Source of the DNA: CAWDAQ01 sp963800325
GTDB lineage: Bacteria > Actinomycetota > Actinomycetes > Actinomycetales > Dermatophilaceae
Length of the DNA: 64,000 nucleotides
Reading direction: 5' to 3'
NCBI GenBank assembly: GCA_963800325.1
Contig: CAWDAQ010000011.1
Span: forward strand, 124,001 to 188,000
In this document: piece by piece, positions 16,345 to 24,639 of the stretch
How positions within the stretch are numbered: the first letter of the stretch is position 1
Layout: the number at the start of each line of letters is the position of its first letter
The notes under the pieces: generated by a model
What the model was told of the DNA's origin: nothing
Database searches by the model: none
The model's input: only the letters and a program-made list of their open reading frames with translations
Translations under genes and position numbers: made by a program

Positions 16345-17862
16345 TCAGTCGACGTCCTCGTCGACCCAGTCGAGGGTCTTCGTCACGGCCTTCTTCCAGT
16401 TCCGGTAGAGCTTCTCGCGGCGGTCCTCGTCCATCTGCGGGGTCCAGCGCTGGCCCTCGCCCCAGTTGGCGCGGATGTCGTCCTCGCTCTCCCAGTACCC
16501 GGTCGCGAGCCCGGCGGCGTACGCCGACCCGAGCGCGGTGGTCTCGTTGACCTTCGGCCGCACGACGTCGACGCCGAGGATGTCGGCCTGGAACTGCATG
16601 AGGGTCTCGTTGACGACCATGCCGCCGTCGACCTTGAGCTCCTTCAGCGGCACCCCGGAGTCGGCGTTCATCGCGTCGAGCACCTCCCGGGTCTGGAACG
16701 CCGTCGCCTCGAGGACCGCCCGGGCGATGTGGCCCTTGTTGACGAACCGGGTGAGCCCGACGAGCGCGCCGCGGGCGTCGGAGCGCCAGTGGGGCGCGAA
16801 CAGGCCCGAGAACGCGGGCACGAAGTACGCCCCGCCGTTGTCCTCGACGGTCTTCGCCGCGTCCTCGATCTCGGAGGCGCTCGAGATCATCCCGAGGTTG
16901 TCCCGCACCCACTGCACCAGGGAGCCGGTGACCGCGATCGAGCCCTCGAGGGCGTAGACCGGCGCGTTGTCGCCGATCTTGTAGCAGACCGTCGTCAACA
17001 GCCCGTTCTCCGAGGGCACCTGCTCGGTGCCGGTGTTGAGGAGCATGAAGTTGCCGGTGCCGTACGTGTTCTTCGCGGTGCCCTTCTCGAGGCAGGCCTG
17101 CCCGAAGGTCGCCGCCTGCTGGTCCCCGAGGATGCCCGCGACCGGGACGCCCTTGAGGACCCCGGGACGGCACTCGCCGTAGACCTCCGAGGAGGAGCGG
17201 ATCTCGGGGAGCATCGACATCGGGATGCCCATGTCCGCGGCGATCGACTCGTCCCAGGAGAGGGTGTCGAGGTCCATGAGCATCGTCCGGCTCGCGTTCG
17301 TCACGTCGGTGACGTGCACCCCGTCGTTCTCGGCACCCCCGGTGAGGTTCCACAGCACCCAGGTGTCCATGTTCCCGAACACGAGGTCGCCGGCCTCGGC
17401 CCGTTCGCGGGCCCCCTCGACGTTGTCGAGGATCCACTTGACCTTCGGCCCGGAGAAGTACGTCGCGAGCGGCAGCCCGACGCGGGACTTGTACTTCTCG
17501 GCGCCCTCGTCCCCGGCGAGCTCGTCACAGATCTTCTGGGTGCGGGTGTCCTGCCAGACGATCGCGTTGTACACCGGCTCGCCGGTCTTCCGGTCCCACA
17601 CGAGCGCGGTCTCGCGCTGGTTGGTGATGCCCACGGCGGTGATCTGGCCGCTGTTGAGGTTGCCCTTGCCCATCGCGCCGCCGAGCACCTCGCGGGTGTT
17701 GCGCCAGATCTCCTGGGCGTCGTGCTCGACCCACCCCGCCCTGGGGAGGATCTGCTCGTGCTCCATCTGGTCGACCGCGACGACGTCGCCGGAGTGATCG
17801 AAGATCATGCAGCGGGTGCTCGTCGTGCCCTGGTCGATGGCGGCGATGTACTTGTTGTCCAT
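16345..17862 (-). CDS. glpK: Glycerol kinase
   Basis: GlpK (505 residues) phosphorylates glycerol to glycerol-3-phosphate in the cytoplasm. Features include the ATP/phosphate-binding start AAIDQGTTSTRCMIFDHSG, GWVEHDAQEIW, the substrate motif NQRETALVWDRKTG and WQDTRT, GILGDQQAATFGQACL, and NTYGTGNFML followed by the late DGGMVVNETLMQFQADIL. Length and motifs are standard. ATG at 17862 is 50 bp behind the glpF stop; both are read from the glpF promoter. Glycerol enters through GlpF, is trapped by GlpK, and is oxidised by GlpD encoded divergently. Confidence 0.97.
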   Translation of the reverse strand: MDNKYIAAIDQGTTSTRCMIFDHSGDVVAVDQMEHEQILPRAGWVEHDAQEIWRNTREVLGGAMGKGNLNSGQITAVGITNQRETALVWDRKTGEPVYNAIVWQDTRTQKICDELAGDEGAEKYKSRVGLPLATYFSGPKVKWILDNVEGARERAEAGDLVFGNMDTWVLWNLTGGAENDGVHVTDVTNASRTMLMDLDTLSWDESIAADMGIPMSMLPEIRSSSEVYGECRPGVLKGVPVAGILGDQQAATFGQACLEKGTAKNTYGTGNFMLLNTGTEQVPSENGLLTTVCYKIGDNAPVYALEGSIAVTGSLVQWVRDNLGMISSASEIEDAAKTVEDNGGAYFVPAFSGLFAPHWRSDARGALVGLTRFVNKGHIARAVLEATAFQTREVLDAMNADSGVPLKELKVDGGMVVNETLMQFQADILGVDVVRPKVNETTALGSAYAAGLATGYWESEDDIRANWGEGQRWTPQMDEDRREKLYRNWKKAVTKTLDWVDEDVD

Positions 17863-17912
17863 GTGGGTCTCCTTCGGTTACCGGAGGCGTGCGGGGAGTC
17901 GGCGGCGGTGGG

Positions 17913-18635
17913 TCAGACGAAGTTGACGATGTTCGCGGCCACACCCCCGAGCGCGCCCCCGATGAGCGGGCCGACGACCGGCACCCACGAGTACGCCCAG
18001 TCGCTGGTCCCCTTGCCGGGGATGGGCAGGACCGCGTGGGCGACCCGGGGGCCGAGGTCACGGGCCGGGTTGATGGCGTACCCCGTGGGCCCGCCGAGCG
18101 AGGCACCGATCCCGAGGACCAGCAGCGAGACCGCGAGCGGACCGAGCTGGGTCGGGGTCTTGCCGAACGCGATGACGACGAAGACGAGGACGAAGGTGCC
18201 GACGACCTCGGTGACGACGTTCCACGTGTAGTGGCGGATGGCCGGGCCGGTCGAGAAGACCGCGAGCTTCGCCCCCATCTCGGACTCGGGGTCGTCGAAG
18301 TGCTTCTTGTACGCCAGCCAGCACACGACCGCGCCGACGAAGGCCCCGGAGAACTCGCCCAAGAAGTAGGCGATGACGTTCCCGAAGCCGCCGAGGGTGT
18401 CGCCCGAGGCGAGCAGGCCCACCGTCACCGCGGGGTTGATGTGGGCGCCTGACTTGTACGCGACGTAGACACCGGAGAAGACCGCGAACCCCCACCCGAA
18501 GTTGATGAGGAGCCAGCCTCCGTCGAACCCCTTGTTCTTGGCGAGGATGACGTTGGCCACGACGCCGCACCCGAGCAGGGTGAGCATCGCGGTGCCCATG
18601 AACTCACTGAGAAGGATCCCGCCGAAACCGAGCAT
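17913..18635 (-). CDS. glpF: Glycerol uptake facilitator, aquaporin family
   Basis: GlpF (240 residues) is a six-helix major intrinsic protein channel for glycerol. The two half-helix NPA motifs are AHINPAVTVGLLAS (about residues 69-82) and YAINPARDLGPR (about residues 195-206); the Asp after the second NPAR is typical of glycerol facilitators rather than water channels. The ATG at 18635 has CAGGAG 6 bp upstream on the minus strand. The open frame extends upstream, but those codons lie in the promoter region and overlap glpD antisense. It is first in the glpFK operon. Confidence 0.94.
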   Translation of the reverse strand: MLGFGGILLSEFMGTAMLTLLGCGVVANVILAKNKGFDGGWLLINFGWGFAVFSGVYVAYKSGAHINPAVTVGLLASGDTLGGFGNVIAYFLGEFSGAFVGAVVCWLAYKKHFDDPESEMGAKLAVFSTGPAIRHYTWNVVTEVVGTFVLVFVVIAFGKTPTQLGPLAVSLLVLGIGASLGGPTGYAINPARDLGPRVAHAVLPIPGKGTSDWAYSWVPVVGPLIGGALGGVAANIVNFV

Positions 18636-18704
18636 GAAGAACTCCTGACGACGGCAGCACCGACCCCCACCCCGAGCGACGCTGCTGGTTGGTACGTGGA
18701 AATG

Positions 18705-18733
18705 ACAGTAGAGGGACCGGGGGAGGTGGTCAA
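18705..18733 (-). promoter_or_regulatory. Promoter of glpFK
   Basis: On the minus strand TTGACC (18733-18728), a 17-bp spacer, and TACTGT (18710-18705) form a near-consensus housekeeping promoter. Transcription should start near 18698, giving a leader of about 60 nt with a good ribosome-binding site for glpF. No GlpR-type regulator gene is in the window. Confidence 0.7.
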
Positions 18734-18773
18734 TGTCCTCCGCCCGTGCCTTTTTCGCGGCGGGGGGTGGGGC

Positions 18774-18779
18774 TAGGCT
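18774..18779 (+). promoter_or_regulatory. -10 box (TAGGCT) of glpD
   Basis: TAGGCT lies 49 bp before the glpD ATG; no good -35 is visible. The glpD and glpFK promoters are divergent and about 40 bp apart, so one regulator could control both. Confidence 0.45.
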
Positions 18780-18828
18780 GGTCCTCCGCTCGGGCCGCGG
18801 TCTGCGGCTCCTGGTCAGAGGAGGACCG

Positions 18829-20547
18829 ATGCCGACGCCGACTCCACTCGACGCCGAGTACCGCAGCAGGGCCTGGAAGCGCTTGGGGGAGAAGGAGTTC
18901 GACGTCCTCGTCGTCGGCGGCGGGGTCGTCGGCACGGGCGTCGCGCTCGACGCCGCCACCCGCGGGCTGTCGGTCGCGCTCGTCGAGCAGCGCGACTTCG
19001 CCTCCGGCACGAGCTCGCGCAGCTCGAAGCTCTTCCACGGCGGGCTGCGTTACCTCGAGCAGATGAACTTCGGCCTCGTGCGCGAGGCGCTCAAGGAGCG
19101 CGAGCTCATGCTGACCCGGATCGCCCCGCACCTGGTCCGCCCGGTCTCCTTCCTCTACCCGCTGCAGCACCGGTTCTGGGAGCGTCCCTACGTCACCGCG
19201 GGCCTGACGCTGTACGACTCCATGGGCGGGGCGCGCTCCGTGCCGCGCCACCGGCAGCTGAGCCGCTCCGGCGCGCTTCGGCTCACGCCGTCGCTGCGCA
19301 AGGACGCCCTCACCGGCGCGCTGATGTACTACGACGCCCAGGCCGACGACGCGCGCCACACCCTCACCGTCGCCCGGACCGCGGCGGCGTACGGCGCGAC
19401 CGTGCTCACCTCCGCCCGGGTCGTCGACCTCGATCACGCCGGCGAGCGGATCGTCGGCGCCGAGGTCGAGGACGTCGAGACCGGCGAGCGCACCCACGTC
19501 TCCGCCTCGGTCGTCATCAACGCCACCGGCGTGTGGACCGACGACGTCCAGACCCTCGCCGGGGGACGCGGCAGGTTCCACGTGCGCGCCTCGAAGGGCG
19601 TGCACATCCTCGTCGCCCGGGACCGGATCAACTCCGAGACGGGTCTGATCCTGCGGACCGAGAAGTCCGTGCTGTTCGTCATCCCCTGGGGCACCCACTG
19701 GATCCTCGGGACGACCGACACCGACTGGGAGCTCGACAAGGCGCACCCGGCGGCCAGCCGGGCCGACCTCGACTACATCCTCGAGCACGTCAACGGGGTG
19801 CTGTCGGTGCCGCTGACGCACGACGACATCCAGGGCGTGTACGCCGGCCTGCGGCCGCTGCTCGCCGGCGAGGACGAGTCGACCTCGCAGCTCTCCCGGG
19901 AGCACGCGGTGGCGCGTCCCCAGCCGGGCCTGATCTCGATCGCCGGCGGGAAGTACACCACCTACCGGGTCATGGCCGCCGACGCCGTCGACGCCGCCCG
20001 GGTGGACGTCGGGACCGGGGTCTCGGACAGCGTGACCGAGCACATCCCGCTCGTCGGCGCCGAGGGGTACCACGCGCTGGTCAACCAGATCGACCGGCTC
20101 GCCCGCAAGCAGGACCTGCCGGTGTGGCGCATGACGAACCTGCTCCACCGCTACGGCTCGATGGTCGGGGAGCTGTTCGAGCTCGCCGCCGGGGACCGGA
20201 GCCTCTACGACCCGCTTCCCGGGGCCGAGGAGTACCTCAAGGTCGAGCTCCTCTACGCCGCCACCAACGAGGGGGCGCTCCACCTCGACGACTTCCTCAC
20301 CCGGCGGACCCGGATCTCCATCGAGACCCCGAGCCGGGGGGTCGACTCGGCGCAGGCCGTCGCCGACCTCGTCGCGCCGGTGCTCGGCTGGGACCAGGAG
20401 CGGGTGAGCACCGAGGTCGACGCCTACCGGGCCCGGGTCGAGGCCGAGCGGGAGTCCCAGCAGCAGTCCGAGGACCTCGAGGCCAACGCCCACCGGACCG
20501 CCGCCCCGGACACCCGCAAGGTCGCCGTCGGCCGCGCACTGGACTGA
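18829..20547 (+). CDS. glpD: Aerobic glycerol-3-phosphate dehydrogenase
   Basis: GlpD (572 residues) is the membrane-associated FAD enzyme that oxidises glycerol-3-phosphate to dihydroxyacetone phosphate and feeds electrons to the quinone pool. The FAD-binding motif VVGGGVVGTGVALDAATRG is at residues 28-46, followed by FASGTSSRSSKLFHGGLRYLEQ, a GlpD signature, and IPWGTHWILGTTDTDW and GGKYTTYRVMA. ATG at 18829 is preceded by AGAGGAGG at 18817-18824 with 4 bp spacing, one of the best ribosome-binding sites in the window. It is divergent from glpFK. The last 35 residues are Gln/Glu-rich and probably flexible. Confidence 0.95.
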   Translation: MPTPTPLDAEYRSRAWKRLGEKEFDVLVVGGGVVGTGVALDAATRGLSVALVEQRDFASGTSSRSSKLFHGGLRYLEQMNFGLVREALKERELMLTRIAPHLVRPVSFLYPLQHRFWERPYVTAGLTLYDSMGGARSVPRHRQLSRSGALRLTPSLRKDALTGALMYYDAQADDARHTLTVARTAAAYGATVLTSARVVDLDHAGERIVGAEVEDVETGERTHVSASVVINATGVWTDDVQTLAGGRGRFHVRASKGVHILVARDRINSETGLILRTEKSVLFVIPWGTHWILGTTDTDWELDKAHPAASRADLDYILEHVNGVLSVPLTHDDIQGVYAGLRPLLAGEDESTSQLSREHAVARPQPGLISIAGGKYTTYRVMAADAVDAARVDVGTGVSDSVTEHIPLVGAEGYHALVNQIDRLARKQDLPVWRMTNLLHRYGSMVGELFELAAGDRSLYDPLPGAEEYLKVELLYAATNEGALHLDDFLTRRTRISIETPSRGVDSAQAVADLVAPVLGWDQERVSTEVDAYRARVEAERESQQQSEDLEANAHRTAAPDTRKVAVGRALD

Positions 20548-20548
20548 G

Positions 20549-20566
20549 GAGCGGCATAATCCGCTC
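20549..20566. promoter_or_regulatory. Inverted repeat enclosing CATAAT, upstream of hflX
   Basis: GAGCGG-CATAAT-CCGCTC is a perfect 6-bp inverted repeat whose centre is a -10-like hexamer, between the glpD stop and hflX. It could be a small hairpin ending glpD, or an operator lying on an hflX promoter. No clear -35 is visible. A TTGAGGAG ribosome-binding sequence lies just before the hflX ATG. Confidence 0.35.
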
Positions 20567-20602
20567 GCCCCGGGGGTTGCACGGTGAGACCCTTGAGGAG
20601 AC

Positions 20603-22084
20603 ATGACGCGACATCCTGAGACCGACACCGCCGCACCCACACCCACCAGCCCGACACGCCCCGGCGCCCCGGTGACGTCCTCGACGCCCCCCGGAGTCAC
20701 GCGCGCCGAGACCGCGCACTACGACGGCGACCAGCTCGACCGTGAGGAGCGCGCCGCCCTCCGCAGGGTCGGCGGGCTGTCCACCGAGCTCGAGGACGTC
20801 ACCGAGGTCGAGTACCGCCAGCTGCGCCTGGAGCGGGTCGTCCTCGCCGGGGTGTGGACCGGCGGGACCGCCGAGGACGCGGAGAACTCGCTGCGCGAGC
20901 TGTCCGCGCTCGCCGAGACCGCGGGCTCGACCGTGCTGGCGGGCGTGCTGCAGCGCCGGACGAGCCCGGACCCGGGCACGTGGCTCGGGTCGGGCAAGGC
21001 CCAGGAGCTGCGGGACGTCGTCATCGCCGAGGGCGCCGACACCGTCATCTGCGACTCCGAGCTCGCCCCGAGCCAGCGCCGGGCGCTGGAGGACATCGTG
21101 GGGATCAAGGTCATCGACCGCACCGCGCTGATCCTCGACATCTTCGCCCAGCACGCCAAGAGCCGGGAGGGCAAGGCCCAGGTCGAGCTCGCCCAGCTGC
21201 AGTACCTGCTGCCGCGACTGCGGGGCTGGGGTGACTCGATGTCCCGTCAGGCCGGGGGCCGGGTCGCCGGGGGTGAGGGCATCGGCTCCCGCGGGCCGGG
21301 CGAGACCAAGATCGAGCTGGACCGGCGGCGGATCAACAGCCGCATCGCGCGGCTGCGCCGCGACATCCGTGCGATGAAGACGACCCGGGACACCAAGCGC
21401 TCCGGCCGCCGGGCGCGCTCGGTGCCGAGCGTCGCGATCGCCGGGTACACCAACGCCGGGAAGTCCTCCCTGCTCAACCGGCTCACGGGAGCGGGCGTGC
21501 TCGTCCAGGACCAGCTCTTCGCGACCCTCGACCCGACGGTCCGACGCGCCGAGACCCCCGACGGCCGGGTGTACACGCTCTCGGACACCGTCGGCTTCGT
21601 CCGCCACCTTCCCCACCAGCTCGTCGAGGCGTTCCGCTCCACGCTCGAGGAGTGCGCCGACTCCGACCTGCTCCTGCACGTCGTCGACGGCAGCCACCCC
21701 GACCCCGAGGGCCAGATCAGCGCCGTGCGTGCCGTCCTCGCCGACGTGGGCGGCGACCGGGTCAGGGAGATCGTCGTCGTCAACAAGGCCGACGTCGCCG
21801 ACCCCGAGGTGCTCGCCCGCCTCCGCCGGCACGAGCGCCACTCGCTGGTCGTCTCCGCGCGCACCGGCGAGGGCATCGACGAGCTGCTCGACGTCGTCGC
21901 CGCCGAGCTCCCCCGCCCGCGGGTCGACGTCGACGTCCTCATCCCCTACGACCGCGGCGACCTCGTCAACCGCCTCCACGAGGAGGCCGAGGTCATCGCG
22001 AGCGAGCACACCGGGACCGGCACCCGCGTCAAGGCGCGCACCCACCCCGACCTCGCCGGGGAGCTGCAGGCCTACCCGGCGTGA
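20603..22084 (+). CDS. hflX: GTPase HflX
   Basis: HflX (493 residues) is a ribosome-associated GTPase that splits stalled 70S ribosomes. The N-terminal HflX domain spans about residues 75-270 and includes the diagnostic Gly-rich loop RQAGGRVAGGEGIGSRGPGETKIELD. The GTPase motifs are G1 GYTNAGKS (281-288), G3 DTVGF, and G4 NKAD. The first 50 residues are Thr/Pro-rich and disordered. ATG at 20603 follows GAGGAG by only 2 bp, which is tight. A gene for dinG follows after 78 bp. Confidence 0.95.
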   Translation: MTRHPETDTAAPTPTSPTRPGAPVTSSTPPGVTRAETAHYDGDQLDREERAALRRVGGLSTELEDVTEVEYRQLRLERVVLAGVWTGGTAEDAENSLRELSALAETAGSTVLAGVLQRRTSPDPGTWLGSGKAQELRDVVIAEGADTVICDSELAPSQRRALEDIVGIKVIDRTALILDIFAQHAKSREGKAQVELAQLQYLLPRLRGWGDSMSRQAGGRVAGGEGIGSRGPGETKIELDRRRINSRIARLRRDIRAMKTTRDTKRSGRRARSVPSVAIAGYTNAGKSSLLNRLTGAGVLVQDQLFATLDPTVRRAETPDGRVYTLSDTVGFVRHLPHQLVEAFRSTLEECADSDLLLHVVDGSHPDPEGQISAVRAVLADVGGDRVREIVVVNKADVADPEVLARLRRHERHSLVVSARTGEGIDELLDVVAAELPRPRVDVDVLIPYDRGDLVNRLHEEAEVIASEHTGTGTRVKARTHPDLAGELQAYPA

Positions 22085-22149
22085 CCCGTGGCGACGCCCG
22101 GCACCGACCGGGCTGGGGACGGTGGCGCCGCCGCGGGCGGGCCACCGCC

Positions 22150-22155
22150 TAGGCT
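22150..22155 (+). promoter_or_regulatory. -10 box (TAGGCT) for leaderless dinG
   Basis: TAGGCT ends 7 bp before the ATG at 22163, so transcription would start at the A of the start codon. No Shine-Dalgarno sequence is present. This spacing decides the start over upstream in-frame codons. Confidence 0.55.
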
Positions 22156-22162
22156 GAGGGGC

Positions 22163-24385
22163 ATGCCCGCGCTCGAGGACCTGCTCCACGACGCCGTCGC
22201 CGGGGTGGGCGGGGTGGAGCGCCCCGGCCAGGTCGAGATGGCCACGGCCGTCGCCGCGGCCGTCGAGTCCGGCGACCACCTCCTCGTCCAGGCCGGTACC
22301 GGGACGGGCAAGTCGCTGGCCTACCTCGTGCCCGCGGTGCAGCACGCCGTCGACACCGGCCGTCCCGCGGTCGTCGCGACAGCGACGCTCGCGCTGCAGG
22401 GCCAGATCGTCGACCGGGACATGCCGCGCATCGCCGACGCGCTCGTCTCCCGGCTCGGCCGCCGCCCGACGTACGCCCTGGTCAAGGGCCGCCGGAACTA
22501 CCTCTGCCAGCACAAGCTCGCCGGCGGGTTCCCCGACGAGGACGCCGACTCGCTGTTCACCGTCGGGGACGACGAGCCGACCTCCCGGCTGGGCGCCGAG
22601 GTGACACGGCTGCGCGAGTTCGCCGAGCAGACCGAGTCCGGGGACCGGGACGAGCTCGTCCCCGGGGTCTCCGAGCGTGCGTGGCGGCAGGTGTCGGTCA
22701 GCGCGAGCGAGTGCCTCGGGTCGCGGTGCCCGCTCGTCGGGGACTGCTTCGTCGAGCGCTCCCGGGAGGCGGCCCGGGACGTCGACGTCGTCGTGACCAA
22801 CCACGCCTTCATGGCGATCGACGCCTTCGAGGGCCGTCAGCTCCTGCCCGAGCACGACCTGCTCGTCGTCGACGAGGCCCACGAGCTCGTCGACCGGGTG
22901 ACCTCGACCGCGACCGACGAGCTCACCGGCCCGGCGGTCGCGGCCGCGGCCAAGCGCGCGGGCCGGCTGGCCGACTCCACCGACGCGCTCGACGAGGCCG
23001 GCGCCCTGCTCGGCTCCACCCTCGAGGAGCTGCCCGAGGGCCGGCTCACCGCCGTCCCGGATGCCCTCGGGCTCGCCCTCGCCCGGGTCCGGGACACCGC
23101 CCGGACGGTGCAGACCGAGCTCAAGCCCGGCGGCCCCGACGACGGCGACGGCTCCCGGCAGGTCGCCCGGGCGGCCGTGGACGAGGTCTTCGACACCGCC
23201 GCCCGGGTCCTCGAGGAGCGCGAGCTCGACGTCGCCTGGGTCAGCCACGACCCGCGCCGCGGCCCGGTGCTGCGGGTCGCCCCGATGTCGGTCGCCACGC
23301 TCGTCCGGGACAAGGTGTTCACCGAGCGGACCGTCGTGCTCACCTCCGCCACACTCGAGCTCGGCGGCACGTTCGACGCCGTCGCCGGGACGATCGGGCT
23401 GCGTGGCGAGGGATCGCCGAGCTGGCGCGGCCTCGACGTCGGCAGCCCGTTCGACTACCCGCGCCAGGCGATCGCCTACGTCGCCCGCCACCTCCCGCCC
23501 CCCGGGCGGGACGGTCCGAGCCCGCAGTCCCACGACGAGATCGAGGCCCTCGTGCGGGCCGCCGGCGGTCGCACCCTCGGGCTGTTCTCCTCGATGCGGG
23601 CCGCCCGGGAGGCGAGCGAGGCGATGCGGGAGCGGTTCGGCGACGACATCCCGGTCCACTGCCAGGGCGAGGACCAGGTGACCACGCTCGTGCGCCGGTT
23701 CGCCGAGGACCCCCGCACCTGCCTGTTCGGGACCCTGACCCTGTGGCAGGGCGTCGACGTGCCCGGGTCGGCCTGCCAGCTCGTCATCATCGACCGGATC
23801 CCGTTCCCGCGCCCCGACGACCCGCTCGCCTCCGCCCGGAGCCAGGCCATCGCCCGGATGGGCGGGAACGGGTTCATGGCCGTCTCGGCGACGCACGCCG
23901 CGCTCCGGCTCGCCCAGGGGTCGGGCCGGCTGGTCCGGCGGGCCGCCGACCGGGGCGTCGTCGCCTTCCTCGACCCCCGGATGGTGACCGCCCGCTACGC
24001 CGGGTTCCTCCAACGCTCCCTGCCGCCGTTCTGGCCGACCACCGACCGCGACCTCGTCCTGCGCGCGCTCGCCCGGCTGGACGAGACCGCCGAGCCGCCG
24101 CAGCCGGTCGCCGCCCCGGTGCTGCGCGGTCTCACCGGCAGCCGGGGCCCGTCCGGCTCGGACCCGGCCGAGCGCCCCCGACCGGTGGCCGACTCCTCGC
24201 CCCGGGCCCCGTCCTCCCGGACCGCCGTGACCCAGGGGCACGCGTGGACCGACCAGGAGGACGAGGAGCTGCGCGACGGGGTCGACCTCGGACTCGGCGT
24301 GGCCGAGCTCGCCGAGAGCCTCGAGCTCCCCGAGGACGTCGTCGGCACCCGGCTGCGCGGCCTCGGCCTCACCGCCGCGCCGTGA
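22163..24385 (+). CDS. dinG: ATP-dependent helicase, DinG/XPD family
   Basis: This 740-residue superfamily 2 helicase acts 5' to 3' and removes R-loops and D-loops. Walker A GTGTGKS is near residues 45-51 (QAGTGTGKSLAYLVPA), and the DEAH box (VVDEAHEL) is near residue 237. Four cysteines between them (RRNYLC, then SECLGSRCPLVGDC) match the XPD-type iron-sulfur cluster. Late motifs include TLTLWQGVDVPG and LRLAQGSGRLVRR (motif VI). After the helicase core is a Pro-rich linker and a 45-residue C-terminal segment (TDQEDEELRDGVDLGLGVAELAESL...) that looks like a small helical DNA-binding fold; I do not recognise it from E. coli DinG. No LexA box is seen upstream, unlike E. coli dinG. Confidence 0.9.
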   Translation: MPALEDLLHDAVAGVGGVERPGQVEMATAVAAAVESGDHLLVQAGTGTGKSLAYLVPAVQHAVDTGRPAVVATATLALQGQIVDRDMPRIADALVSRLGRRPTYALVKGRRNYLCQHKLAGGFPDEDADSLFTVGDDEPTSRLGAEVTRLREFAEQTESGDRDELVPGVSERAWRQVSVSASECLGSRCPLVGDCFVERSREAARDVDVVVTNHAFMAIDAFEGRQLLPEHDLLVVDEAHELVDRVTSTATDELTGPAVAAAAKRAGRLADSTDALDEAGALLGSTLEELPEGRLTAVPDALGLALARVRDTARTVQTELKPGGPDDGDGSRQVARAAVDEVFDTAARVLEERELDVAWVSHDPRRGPVLRVAPMSVATLVRDKVFTERTVVLTSATLELGGTFDAVAGTIGLRGEGSPSWRGLDVGSPFDYPRQAIAYVARHLPPPGRDGPSPQSHDEIEALVRAAGGRTLGLFSSMRAAREASEAMRERFGDDIPVHCQGEDQVTTLVRRFAEDPRTCLFGTLTLWQGVDVPGSACQLVIIDRIPFPRPDDPLASARSQAIARMGGNGFMAVSATHAALRLAQGSGRLVRRAADRGVVAFLDPRMVTARYAGFLQRSLPPFWPTTDRDLVLRALARLDETAEPPQPVAAPVLRGLTGSRGPSGSDPAERPRPVADSSPRAPSSRTAVTQGHAWTDQEDEELRDGVDLGLGVAELAESLELPEDVVGTRLRGLGLTAAP

Positions 24386-24432
24386 CCCCGACCCCCCAGA
24401 GCACCCCACCCCACCCGACCCGCCCTCCCTCG

Positions 24433-24567
24433 CCCCACGTTGAGTGAGCAGGTGCTGCACCCCACCCCACGTTGAGTGAGCGCCAGATGCACCTCGCCAA
24501 GCGCATCCGGGACAGTTGCTGCTCACTCAACGGGTACGGGGGGACCGTTGGTGCTCACTCGACGTGG
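24433..24567. repeat. Repeat family A: two direct plus two inverted copies
   Basis: The motif CCCCACGTTGAGTGAGC occurs at 24433 and 24465 (32 bp apart). Its reverse complement core TGCTCACTCAACG occurs at 24520 and, with one change (TGCTCACTCGACGTGG), at 24552, again 32 bp apart. The flanking bases of each pair also resemble each other, so each pair looks like a degenerate 32-bp tandem duplication. The two pairs face each other and could fold into one large hairpin. The element fills most of the 254-bp gap between dinG and holA. It may act as a terminator or be a mobile palindromic repeat. Confidence 0.75.
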
Positions 24568-24626
24568 TCGGCGGGACGGCTGCCGCGCACGCGGGCGGGC
24601 GCGCGTGGGGTGTCCGCGGGGCATGG

Positions 24627-24632
24627 CAGGCT
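24627..24632 (+). promoter_or_regulatory. Possible -10 box (CAGGCT) for leaderless holA
   Basis: CAGGCT ends 7 bp before the GTG at 24640. It differs from TAGGCT by one base and supports that GTG as the start. Confidence 0.4.
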
Positions 24633-24639
24633 GGACCGC

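Noticed and set aside
20297..24526. 1409-codon minus-strand open frame across hflX and dinG
   Set aside because: High GC suppresses stop codons in antisense frames. The product is low-complexity Arg/Gly/Glu text, and the plus-strand genes are certain.
24433..24567. CRISPR array
   Set aside because: There are only two direct copies of about 17 bp, then inverted copies. There are no uniform unique spacers and no cas genes.
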